A DNA stretch of 7,013 nt from Erythrobacter sp. (GTDB lineage Bacteria > Pseudomonadota > Alphaproteobacteria > Sphingomonadales > Sphingomonadaceae), in contig DMWU01000142.1 in NCBI GenBank assembly GCA_003483125.1, positions 1 through 7,013 of the forward strand. Direction: 5' to 3'. The translations under genes and the position numbers were made by a program. Shown here one piece after another: positions 1 through 6,879 of the stretch. Numbering within the stretch: the first letter of the stretch is position 1; each line of letters starts with the position of its first letter. The notes beneath the pieces are model-generated. The model did not search any database, was not told the origin of the DNA, and saw only the letters and a list, made by a program, of their open reading frames with translations.

Positions 1-196
1 TTTCGATCTTGTGCACTAATAGGTGCTTTCCGTCGGGAGAAACTTGAACCGAATTGACTATTGATCGCAACGCCCAGACGTCGACTGGTATTGAACCAGT
101 ATTTTGGGCGGAAGTGACCGCTGGCATGAAGCTCATTACCGCCAATACCAATCCAGAAATCGTTGCAAACGCGAGCCCCTTGAACTTGTTCATCAT
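1..196 (-). CDS. Secreted S9-family (prolyl oligopeptidase-like) peptidase, N-terminal part only
   Basis: The minus-strand frame opens with ATG ATG at 196-191 and runs off the window edge after 65 codons, so only the N-terminus is visible. Residues 1-30 form a Sec signal peptide: basic start (MMNKFKG), a hydrophobic core, and an Ala-x-Ala-like cleavage site after TSA (28-30). Export to the periplasm or envelope is therefore expected. The mature part has an 'IPVDVWALRSIVNSV' stretch followed by 'VQVSPDGKHLLV'. The SPDGK pattern is typical of the first beta-propeller blade of S9 peptidases, which cleave peptides with a C-terminal alpha/beta-hydrolase domain; that catalytic part lies outside the window. 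A GAAGAG ribosome-binding site at 201-206 is better spaced for the second ATG (193) than for the first, so the true start may be 193. The gene follows the TonB-dependent receptor in the same direction, 124 bases after its stop. The family call rests on a short segment; another PD40/WD40-like propeller protein is possible. Confidence 0.65.
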   Translation of the reverse strand, partial: MMNKFKGLAFATISGLVLAVMSFMPAVTSAQNTGSIPVDVWALRSIVNSVQVSPDGKHLLVHKIE

Positions 197-235
197 AATC
201 TCTTCAAGTTAGAAATTGCGCGGATCTTAAAGACG

Positions 236-295
236 AAGGCGGCCCCATCGAAATACGGACCTTGGTGAAGGTAACGTAAGCGATGGAGCCGCCTT
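236..295 (-). terminator. Long hairpin between receptor and peptidase genes (terminator or attenuator candidate)
   Basis: Arms at 281-295 and 236-250 pair over 15 positions. The one imperfect position (287 with 244) is a U-G wobble in minus-strand RNA but an A-C mismatch in plus-strand RNA, so the fold suits the minus transcript. Inside it, 275-278 pairs with 254-257 and 268-272 pairs with 259-263 around a four-base loop, giving about 24 pairs in 60 nt. It starts 25 nt after the receptor stop codon. The base of the stem is GC-rich (GGCGGC/GCCGCC). It is followed in the transcript by a mixed TTCGTCTTT rather than a clean U-tract, so partial termination or mRNA stabilisation is as likely as a full stop. 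No separate promoter is evident between it and the peptidase start. Confidence 0.55.
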
Positions 296-320
296 AAGGA
301 CTAATTAAACCTGAACGTAA

Positions 321-3300
321 TCAGAATTCATATTGAGCCGAGAAAAAGAACTCGCGGCCGTCATAATCATAACCGTTACCAATCGCGGTATTCGCGATTG
401 CCAGAACTTCGCTACTGTCCACCAATGGTGGCGGAGTGTCGAAGATATTGTCGACACCAGCAAGGAAGGTCCAACGATCAGCGGTATAACGAATTGATGC
501 ACTGTGCAGGTATTGCGCTTTGGCAAAGCCGACGTCTCGGCAGAAAAGCCCATCGCCGGCAACGTTGGCCGTTCCATCGCCCAAGCACGTGTCGCTGATG
601 AAGCCGGTTCCAAGGTTTCCGAAGGCGTCGTCAAATTCGTCAATGCCCGCCGGGTCTTGTTCGACCGGACCCGTATAGCGAATCTGCCAACTAAGGCGGA
701 ATTGATCGACATCGGCTGTCAATGTTGCCCGACCAGTCCACTTTGGCAAGCTGAATTCGCCTGCATCATCATCGAAAGTAGTTTCGCCATTATCGTTGAT
801 AAACAATGAGCTGCGCTCAATCAAATGGTTGGCACGGACATTGAGGCCAAAATCTACAAGCTTGCCAAAAAGCGATACCTCTTTGCCAAATGTGGCATTG
901 AAGTCCATCCCACGAACGCTTTCTTGGTTAAGATTGATGAATCCAGAAGCCACGTCGGACACGAGAAGCCGCGTGGAATCTGGATCGGTATCGTATGAAA
1001 GCCGGTCACAGAATCTACTACGCTGTCCGTCATCCCGCGTGAAGCAGTCGTTGATGATGAACTGAGAAGATGGCTCAACGATCGAGTCTTTCAACTTGAT
1101 GTCGTAGTAATTGTAACCGAGGCTGACATCCCATCCGTCACCAAAAGTCTCTTCAAAAGCGAAGCCGGCAGTGATTGACCGTGAGGTCTCAGGGTCAATA
1201 TCCAGGCTGCCGCCTGTCGTAATTTCTACACTCTGAAACTGAATTGTGCCCAATCCTTGACTATCGATACCAACCCGGGTCGGGTCGCGGCCTTCACGAA
1301 TACAGTTCTCCAAAATCACGGGATCACGAAGGTCCAGTGATGGATCATATCCACCTCCAAGTGCATTATATGCCGCATCGGGCACCGCACATGGATCGAA
1401 CAAAGTTAGAAATCCTGACTGGCCATTGAGGAAGTTCTCACGCAGATTTGGTGCGCGGAAAGAGGTGCCATAGCTGAACTTAAGAAGGAGCGGATCAACT
1501 GGGCGCCAGATACCTTTGATCGAGTAAGTATAATTGGTGCCATAGAACTCATCGTCCGTAATACGGCCTGAGAAGTTCATGTTGAGCTCACGCACCCATG
1601 GCTTATCAGCCATTAGTGGAACGTCAATTTCGCCAAAGGCCTCCATGGTTCGTTTATCGCCTACGGCCCCCTTGTCAGCGAAGAAACCAAAGAAAAGACC
1701 ATTGGATGCAACGGCATCAGGCAATGAATTGATCTCGTCGCGACGATACTCCACGCCAAGAACAGCGCCTACCGGACCGGCGGGCAGATCAATCAGGTCA
1801 CCCGTAACAAAGGCAGAAGCAACGATCTGCTCGTAAGTAGTATCGAAGCTACGAATTCCGAAGACGTACTCACGTTCTGCAGCAGTAGCAAAATCACCGA
1901 TACCACCCGCACCCAAAACACTAGGAGCGAACAGGTTTACAGCCGTACATCCTTGAGCAAGGTCAGGCATCGCCAAGCTTGGGTTGGCAAGCGATGAAGT
2001 ATCACACGCATCGATGACCTGCGGATCGCCAAAGAAACCGAAGCCTGCAAAGTCAAGATCATAGTCGTCAGCGATCCCATCACCGTCATTATCAACGATC
2101 CCGTCACCATTGTAATCAGCGGTTGGATCCAGGCCTATTGCAAGAGCGAGTTTGTCTTCGCGAATACCGCGACGGATGGATTTACCTTTGGATCGCGAAT
2201 ATACGCCTGACACATCGAAGGTCCAGCTTGAGCCGATGAAAGGAAGATCGCCTCTCACGCCAACCACACCGCGATACATTTCCTGTGTAACATCCGTATT
2301 GTTTCGATCGCCGCGGATCGAAACAATCGGCGCAACCGGGAGGGAGAAGCCGCCATTGGGGTTGAAGGTAATGGTTCCCGCTGGAAGGCCCAATTTCTCG
2401 TTAAGATAGATGTTATCGGCACCACCGCAGCCATCTGTATTTACAAAAGTTGGAGCCCCAATATTGCATGGATTAAAGGCATTGTTATCGGGGACATAAG
2501 GGAAGATCTGCGGCGTCCCATTATTGTCAGCAAAGATTTCCGCTCTGCTGTAGTTAGCCTCGAAATATGGCGTGATATTTCCCGCGCCAGGGAATGTGTA
2601 TTCACCGTAGGCCATCACATTATATAAACGCTGGCGACTCAGGAAAATCTGATCGAGATTCTGTCCGTTGGTGTTAACATCCTGAAAATCGACGTCGCGA
2701 ATTCCATCACCGTTGACGTCAAGATCATCGCCGAAAGCATCCGTAGACTCGCTGAAATCAGTGATTGGTGTGTTGCCCTGACCAGGTTGCAAATAGACCG
2801 ACCCCCAGAAGGTGAACGGGATAAACATACGACCGCTAATTCCTGCAATCTTACAGTCATTTTCGGAGACGGATACTCCTGGTGTGCGATCCTGGACGAT
2901 CGCATTATCAAGACGGCCCAAAGTATATAAGTTGCCGTCCTGATCTATTTCGTAATGCGTATTGCATCCACTGAAGAAATCGCGGTCGCGGAAACGGATG
3001 GCATCACGATAATCATATTCTGCCCCGATACCGAAGAATGCACGATCAGTGTTGAAGCCCCAAGCTGCACTCACGGTATAATCTTCACCAGCTCCGTCAG
3101 GATTGATTTCGCCGCGGGCGAACAACTCCAAGCCATCAAAATCCTTACGAAGAACGATATTGCCAACGCCTGCAACGGCGTCTGAACCATATACCGATGA
3201 GGCACCGTCAAGCAGCAGATCATAACGGTCGATCAACGAACCGGGCAGCAGGTTGATCGACGGGTTTGTGGGTGCGCCTTCCACACCAGCTGGAGCCAAA

Positions 3301-3716
3301 CGGCGCCCGTTGATGAGAAGAAGCGTACGGTCCGCACCCAAGCCGCGCAGATTCAAAGTTTGAGAACCTGGACCATTGTCCAGGACGAAGCCTTGGAAGG
3401 TCGCATCAATCTGCGTACCCGAAGCCGACTCTGAACGTTGAAGAATCTGCGAAGGATCAAAAAGACCCGCCTCTTGCTCGGTTGCTGTTGTAAGGACCTG
3501 CAGAGGCGAGATGCTGGTATAAGTATCGCGTTGGATACGCGAACCCGTAACTACGATGCGGTCGCCACCATCATCTTCTTCGACATTCGCTTCTGTAACG
3601 TCTATCGGATCTTCATCCTCGGCATCCTGAGCGTGAGCAGGTCCTGCAATCGCAAAGGCGATTGCTGATGCTGAAAAGGCAAGCGCCTTAATCGAGCTAT
3701 TGTGAAAAGTTTTCAT
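321..3716 (-). CDS. TonB-dependent outer-membrane receptor, large (1131 aa)
   Basis: An active-transport beta-barrel that imports a ligand across the outer membrane using energy from TonB-ExbBD. Residues 1-29 are a Sec signal peptide ending AHA, followed by a very acidic stretch (31-52) and a TonB-box-like segment (DRIVVTGSRI, 52-61). The plug domain spans about 66-190, with the conserved 'LNLRGLGADRTLLLINGRR' region (121-139) and 'SSVYGSDAVAGVGNIVLRKDF' region (173-193). The remainder is barrel, including 'SYGTSFRAPNLRE' at 748-760, and it ends in Phe1131 (QYEF), the usual outer-membrane assembly signal. Long loops carry Ca2+-site-like motifs at 333-341 and 534-553 and twelve cysteines in six close pairs. 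The frame stays open upstream to a GTG at 3818, but 3716 is chosen because the signal peptide begins there and a GGAG lies 5 bases before it. At 1131 residues it is larger than classic siderophore receptors (roughly 650-850). No Fur-box-like site was seen upstream. A peptide-like ligand is suggested only by the adjacent peptidase gene. The base composition looks more AT-rich by eye than clpB. Confidence 0.93.
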   Translation of the reverse strand: MKTFHNSSIKALAFSASAIAFAIAGPAHAQDAEDEDPIDVTEANVEEDDGGDRIVVTGSRIQRDTYTSISPLQVLTTATEQEAGLFDPSQILQRSESASGTQIDATFQGFVLDNGPGSQTLNLRGLGADRTLLLINGRRLAPAGVEGAPTNPSINLLPGSLIDRYDLLLDGASSVYGSDAVAGVGNIVLRKDFDGLELFARGEINPDGAGEDYTVSAAWGFNTDRAFFGIGAEYDYRDAIRFRDRDFFSGCNTHYEIDQDGNLYTLGRLDNAIVQDRTPGVSVSENDCKIAGISGRMFIPFTFWGSVYLQPGQGNTPITDFSESTDAFGDDLDVNGDGIRDVDFQDVNTNGQNLDQIFLSRQRLYNVMAYGEYTFPGAGNITPYFEANYSRAEIFADNNGTPQIFPYVPDNNAFNPCNIGAPTFVNTDGCGGADNIYLNEKLGLPAGTITFNPNGGFSLPVAPIVSIRGDRNNTDVTQEMYRGVVGVRGDLPFIGSSWTFDVSGVYSRSKGKSIRRGIREDKLALAIGLDPTADYNGDGIVDNDGDGIADDYDLDFAGFGFFGDPQVIDACDTSSLANPSLAMPDLAQGCTAVNLFAPSVLGAGGIGDFATAAEREYVFGIRSFDTTYEQIVASAFVTGDLIDLPAGPVGAVLGVEYRRDEINSLPDAVASNGLFFGFFADKGAVGDKRTMEAFGEIDVPLMADKPWVRELNMNFSGRITDDEFYGTNYTYSIKGIWRPVDPLLLKFSYGTSFRAPNLRENFLNGQSGFLTLFDPCAVPDAAYNALGGGYDPSLDLRDPVILENCIREGRDPTRVGIDSQGLGTIQFQSVEITTGGSLDIDPETSRSITAGFAFEETFGDGWDVSLGYNYYDIKLKDSIVEPSSQFIINDCFTRDDGQRSRFCDRLSYDTDPDSTRLLVSDVASGFINLNQESVRGMDFNATFGKEVSLFGKLVDFGLNVRANHLIERSSLFINDNGETTFDDDAGEFSLPKWTGRATLTADVDQFRLSWQIRYTGPVEQDPAGIDEFDDAFGNLGTGFISDTCLGDGTANVAGDGLFCRDVGFAKAQYLHSASIRYTADRWTFLAGVDNIFDTPPPLVDSSEVLAIANTAIGNGYDYDGREFFFSAQYEF

Positions 3717-3721
3717 TTTTT

Positions 3722-3725
3722 CTCC
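3722..3725 (-). promoter_or_regulatory. Ribosome-binding site deciding the receptor start
   Basis: GGAG on the minus strand lies 5 bases before the ATG at 3716-3714. The signal peptide (MKTFHNSSIK...) begins exactly at this ATG. An earlier in-frame ATG at 3752 and a GTG at 3818 would place 12 or 34 non-hydrophobic residues in front of the signal peptide, so they are unlikely starts. Confidence 0.7.
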
Positions 3726-3782
3726 AGTCGCGACATTGGAAAGGATCTTCATTCTCTCAAAGCCCGATTGGACTTCGATCGG

Positions 3783-3798
3783 AACAACAGACGTTGTT
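3783..3798. promoter_or_regulatory. Inverted repeat in the receptor leader (operator or hairpin candidate)
   Basis: AACAAC-AGAC-GTTGTT is a perfect 6-base inverted repeat around a four-base centre, 67-82 bases upstream of the receptor start codon. It could be a repressor site or a small leader hairpin. I do not recognise it as the site of a named regulator. A 6-base arm in an AT-rich region can arise by chance. Confidence 0.25.
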
Positions 3799-3964
3799 TT
3801 AACCGAGATAGAATCCACCCCCCTTAGACAATTGACCTCTGCTATAGGAAGGACTGCTTGTCAAAGCATCCTGTCCATTTTTACGGGGTGTTGCCGAAAT
3901 CACACAATTACTGCTTACTATCGGCATCGAGGGGACAATCAGTCATGGGCTGACTCGACCATAG

Positions 3965-3983
3965 GACAACAAGTATTCTTGTC
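3965..3983. promoter_or_regulatory. 19-bp quasi-palindrome upstream of the receptor gene
   Basis: The 19-base element GACAACAAGTATTCTTGTC has perfect 5-base ends (GACAA/TTGTC) plus an inner AA/TT pair on each side; two position pairs are mismatched. Its size and symmetry resemble a dimeric-regulator site, about 250 bases upstream of the receptor start. A smaller inverted repeat (AGTCA-TGGGC-TGACT, 3941-3955) lies 10 bases away. No regulator is assigned. Confidence 0.25.
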
Positions 3984-4205
3984 ACTTTCTCCTTTTAATA
4001 CACCAATTTTACGATTGCAGATTTTCGGAAGCTCGATGGAGGAAGGCATGCAAGGCTAACCAATGAGCCTACCGCGCCCACTTCATCCCAGCCGCGAGAC
4101 TTTGACCCTTCCTGCATCGCGCAATAGGCGAATCATCGCGTCAAAAGATCATTTTTTGCGAACCCCGAACCCGATCAGGATGCCCATTGTCCACTACAAG
4201 CCAAG

Positions 4206-6785
4206 TTACTCAACTTCCATTTTCAATTCGCCATCGCCTTCATCAACTTTAAGCGTGCTACCATCAGATACCTTGCCTTCAAGGATCATCTCGGCCAGTG
4301 GGTCTTGAAGATAACGCTGCACGGCACGCTTTAAGGGTCTTGCCCCATACACTGGATCGTAGCCGACGCGGCCTAACCAGCGTAGCGCAGCATCCTTCAA
4401 ATCGAGCGTGATTTTCCGATCATTCAGCAGCTTCTGAACGCGGGCGACCTGGATCTCGACAATAGGAGCCATATGCTCTTGGCCCAGTCGATGGAACAGG
4501 ATGATCTCATCCAGCCGGTTGAGGAATTCAGGGCGGAAATGCCCGCGCACTACATCCATCACCTGCGGTTCAACATCGGCGACCTTTTCATCATTGCCGA
4601 GGTTTGAAAGGAACTGGCTACCCAGGTTCGAAGTGAGGATGATCAGCGTGTTCGAGAAATCGACCACCCTACCCTGCCCATCAGTCAGGCGCCCGTCATC
4701 AAGTACCTGCAGCAGCACATTGAAAACGTCATTATGTGCCTTCTCGACCTCGTCGAACAGTACCACCTGGTAGGGCCTGCGCCGCACTGCCTCTGTCAGC
4801 ACGCCGCCCTCTTCGTATCCGACATAGCCTGGAGGCGCACCGATCAACCGCGCAACCGAATGCTTCTCCATGAACTCGCTCATATCGATGCGAACCAGCG
4901 CCTGGTCGTCATCGAAAAGGAACTCCGCGAGCGCCTTGGTCAGTTCGGTCTTGCCGACGCCCGTTGGCCCCAAGAAGAGGAATGAGCCAAGCGGTCGGTT
5001 CGGATCTTGCAGGCCCGCACGCGCACGGCGCACCGCCTTCGACACGGCCTCAATCGCCGAAGCCTGGCCGATCACGCGCTTACCCAGAATGTCCTCCATC
5101 TGGAGAAGCTTCTCGCGCTCACCCTCCATCATCTTGTCGACAGGAATACCGGTCCAGCGAGATACGACAGAGGCGATATCCTCTTCGGTCACTTCCTCAC
5201 GCAGCAGGGCGTTCTCATTATGGCCGCGCGCTTCCTCCAGCTGCTTTTCAAGCTCGGGGATCTTGCCGTAGGAAAGCTCGCCCGCTTTCTGCAGGTTACC
5301 CTCGCGTTGCGCCTGCTCCAACTCAATCCGCGCAGCATCAAGCTCTTCCTTGATCTTACTCTCTGCATGGATCTTGTCGCGCTCATTCTGCCAACGCGTG
5401 GTCAACTCCGAGGATTGCTGTTCGAGGTTGGCGAGTTCCTCGCGCAGGCTCTTGAGTCGATCCTTGGAAGCATCATCGCTTTCTTTTGAAAGCGCGGTTT
5501 CCTCGATTTTGAGCTGAATGATCCGGCGATCGAGGGATTCAATCTCTTCCGGCTTGGACTCTACCTCCATGCGGATGCGCGAGGCCGCTTCGTCCATCAG
5601 GTCGATTGCCTTGTCGGGCAGGAAGCGATTCTGGATATAGCGGTTGGAAAGCTGCGCGGCAGCAACCAGCGCGCTGTCGGTGATGTTCACACCATGATGC
5701 AGTTCGTACTTCTCTTTAAGGCCGCGAAGGATGCTGATCGTGTCTTCGACGCTGGGCTCGTCAATATAGACTGACTGGAAGCGTCGCTGCAGCGCCGGGT
5801 CTTTCTCCACATACTTCTGGTACTCATCGAGAGTGGTCGCACCAATACAATGAAGTTCACCCCGACTCAGCGCAGGCTTGAGCAGGTTGGACGCATCCAT
5901 TGAACCTTCCGATGCACCCGCGCCAATCAGCGTGTGCATTTCGTCAATGAATAAGATGATTTGTCCGTCCGAATTCTTGACCTCGTCAAGCACCGCCTTC
6001 AGGCGCTCTTCAAATTCACCGCGATACTTCGCGCCGGCAATAAGCGATCCCATGTCTAGGCTCATCAGGGTGCGTCCCTTCAGGCTGTCTGGTACATCGC
6101 CATTAGCGATCCGTAACGCCAGCCCCTCGGCAATAGCTGTCTTGCCCGTACCGGGTTCACCAATCAGCGCCGGATTATTCTTGGTACGACGGGCAAGGAT
6201 CTGCACAGTCCGGCGGATTTCCTCATCGCGACCAATAACAGGGTCGAGCTTACCTTCGCGCGCAGCCTCGGTAAGGTCGCGAGCATATTTCTTCATTGCG
6301 TCATAGCTTTCTTCAGCGCTGGCTGAATCGGCAGTTCGGCCACCACGCAATTCGCTGATCGCGGCTTCGAGCGCTTTTGGATCAACGCCGCCGGAGCTTA
6401 GCGCATGGCCTGCCCTTGTAGTGCTTGCCAATGCCAGAGCGACCAGCAGCCGCTCAACTGTAACAAATGAATCGCCCGACTTTTCCGCGATCTGCTCTGC
6501 CTGGTCGAGTACCCGAACCGTATCATTGTTGAGACCCGGCGTTTGTTGGGCACCGCCGCCCGAGACTGCCGGTATTTTGGCCAGTTCCGCATCAACTTCG
6601 GCCACGACCTGTTCTGCGTTTCCGCCCGATCGTTGGATAAGCCCGGCGGCCATGCCTTCATTGTCTTCGAGCAGTGCCTTGAGGAGATGCGACGGCGTAA
6701 TTCGCTGGTGGTTCATGCGAATGGCAACGGTTTGCGCACTCTGCAGAAAACCCTTCGCCCGGTCGGTAAACTTCTCAAGATTCAT
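4206..6785 (-). CDS. clpB: ATP-dependent chaperone ClpB (Hsp100 disaggregase)
   Basis: A cytosolic hexameric AAA+ machine that, with DnaK/DnaJ/GrpE, pulls polypeptides out of aggregates after heat stress. Residues 1-145 are the double Clp-N domain. Nucleotide-binding domain 1 (about 166-405) has Walker A GEPGTGKT (209-216), Walker B IILFIDE (276-282), pore-loop Tyr254 in KYRGE and arginine-finger candidates R334/R335. Residues about 406-525 are the coiled-coil middle domain characteristic of ClpB (including [14 protein letters not shown]), which distinguishes it from ClpA. Domain 2 has Walker A GPTGVGKT (606-613), Walker B VVLFDE (674-679), pore loop GYVGYEEGG (653-661), arginine finger R757 and the sensor-2 stretch GARPLKR (814-820). 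No IGF/IGL-type ClpP-docking loop was noticed, as expected for a disaggregase rather than a protease partner. The length, 859 residues, is close to E. coli ClpB (857). The start at 6785 matches the family N-terminus and has a GAGAGG ribosome-binding site 8 bases upstream. The gene appears intact, with its own heat-shock-like promoter. Confidence 0.98.
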   Translation of the reverse strand: MNLEKFTDRAKGFLQSAQTVAIRMNHQRITPSHLLKALLEDNEGMAAGLIQRSGGNAEQVVAEVDAELAKIPAVSGGGAQQTPGLNNDTVRVLDQAEQIAEKSGDSFVTVERLLVALALASTTRAGHALSSGGVDPKALEAAISELRGGRTADSASAEESYDAMKKYARDLTEAAREGKLDPVIGRDEEIRRTVQILARRTKNNPALIGEPGTGKTAIAEGLALRIANGDVPDSLKGRTLMSLDMGSLIAGAKYRGEFEERLKAVLDEVKNSDGQIILFIDEMHTLIGAGASEGSMDASNLLKPALSRGELHCIGATTLDEYQKYVEKDPALQRRFQSVYIDEPSVEDTISILRGLKEKYELHHGVNITDSALVAAAQLSNRYIQNRFLPDKAIDLMDEAASRIRMEVESKPEEIESLDRRIIQLKIEETALSKESDDASKDRLKSLREELANLEQQSSELTTRWQNERDKIHAESKIKEELDAARIELEQAQREGNLQKAGELSYGKIPELEKQLEEARGHNENALLREEVTEEDIASVVSRWTGIPVDKMMEGEREKLLQMEDILGKRVIGQASAIEAVSKAVRRARAGLQDPNRPLGSFLFLGPTGVGKTELTKALAEFLFDDDQALVRIDMSEFMEKHSVARLIGAPPGYVGYEEGGVLTEAVRRRPYQVVLFDEVEKAHNDVFNVLLQVLDDGRLTDGQGRVVDFSNTLIILTSNLGSQFLSNLGNDEKVADVEPQVMDVVRGHFRPEFLNRLDEIILFHRLGQEHMAPIVEIQVARVQKLLNDRKITLDLKDAALRWLGRVGYDPVYGARPLKRAVQRYLQDPLAEMILEGKVSDGSTLKVDEGDGELKMEVE

Positions 6786-6793
6786 TGCCCAAA

Positions 6794-6799
6794 CCTCTC
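6794..6799 (-). promoter_or_regulatory. Ribosome-binding site of clpB
   Basis: GAGAGG on the minus strand lies 8 bases before the clpB ATG (6785-6783), a normal spacing that supports this start. Confidence 0.65.
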
Positions 6800-6822
6800 A
6801 ATGCGTCATTGCAGTCCTGCAC

Positions 6823-6850
6823 ATATAGTGTTGCACTTGTGCCACACAAG
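6823..6850 (-). promoter_or_regulatory. Heat-shock (RpoH/sigma-32)-like promoter of clpB
   Basis: On the minus strand, CTTGTG (6850-6845) is followed after 14 bases by CACTATAT (6830-6823). The known E. coli sigma-32 consensus is CTTGAA, a 13-15 base gap, then CCCCATnT. The -35 match is 4 of 6 with an intact CTTG core, and the -10 keeps its AT.T end. Alphaproteobacterial RpoH sites are often of the CTTG...CTATAT form. Transcription would start near 6816, giving a leader of about 30 nt. clpB is a classic RpoH target, which supports the call. Only inspection, not scoring, was possible. Confidence 0.5.
6836..6850. promoter_or_regulatory. Palindrome overlapping the clpB -35 element
   Basis: CTTGTG-CCA-CACAAG is a perfect 6-base inverted repeat around three bases. 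One arm is the -35 hexamer of the clpB promoter; the other supplies an identical hexamer facing the opposite way. It could be a regulator site, or simply two back-to-back sigma-32-type -35 elements. Confidence 0.35.
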
Positions 6851-6864
6851 AACACGCCCATGAA

Positions 6865-6879
6865 CAGGTGTATTACCTG
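6865..6879. promoter_or_regulatory. Short inverted repeat upstream of the clpB promoter
   Basis: CAGGT-GTATT-ACCTG is a perfect 5-base inverted repeat with a five-base centre, 15 bases upstream of the clpB -35 element. The rest of 6880-7013 has no tRNA-like fold or recognisable protein. This is a possible operator with no assigned regulator. Confidence 0.2.

Larger units (their letters stand above)
3717..4205. other. 489-base intergenic region between clpB and the receptor gene; no recognisable gene
   Basis: It separates the clpB stop from the receptor start on the same strand and should hold the receptor promoter. No convincing sigma-70 pair was found: a TTGACA at 3864-3859 is followed by TATAGC at 3846-3841 with only a 12-base spacer, too short for a normal promoter. 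No strong intrinsic terminator for clpB is visible; the T-rich stretch near 4144-4157 lacks a stable GC stem. A 7-base unit (CGAACCC) is tandemly duplicated at 4159-4172. Open frames on either strand have no family resemblance. The length fits an independently regulated receptor gene. Confidence 0.6.

Noticed and set aside
305..712. 135-codon minus-strand frame across the receptor's 3' end
   Set aside because: It is an alternative frame of the receptor gene, whose own frame shows a full barrel ending in Phe; the alternative protein has no family features.
3717..3818. 34-residue N-terminal extension of the receptor from a GTG at 3818
   Set aside because: The signal peptide begins at the ATG at 3716, which has its own GGAG; an extension in front would disrupt export.
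3841..3864. TTGACA (3864-3859) with TATAGC (3846-3841) as the receptor promoter
   Set aside because: The spacer is only 12 bases; sigma-70 promoters need about 16-18.
3736..4059. Plus-strand 107-codon ORF in the intergenic region
   Set aside because: It has no recognisable domain or plausible ribosome-binding site and runs antisense through the receptor leader; its length is unremarkable for chance in this region.
4140..4180. T-rich stretch with the tandem CGAACCC repeat as a clpB terminator
   Set aside because: No stable GC-rich stem precedes the T/A run in the minus direction, so it does not form a convincing intrinsic terminator.
6250..6296. Internal start at Met164 of clpB giving a short ClpB isoform, as known from E. 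coli
   Set aside because: The E. coli internal start lies at a different position (Val149), and only a weak purine-rich stretch precedes this ATG; not supportable from sequence alone.
6850..6865. Repeated GAAC (GTTC on the minus strand) resembling the alphaproteobacterial LexA box
   Set aside because: The known box is GTTC-N7-GTTC; here the gap is 8 bases, so it does not match.
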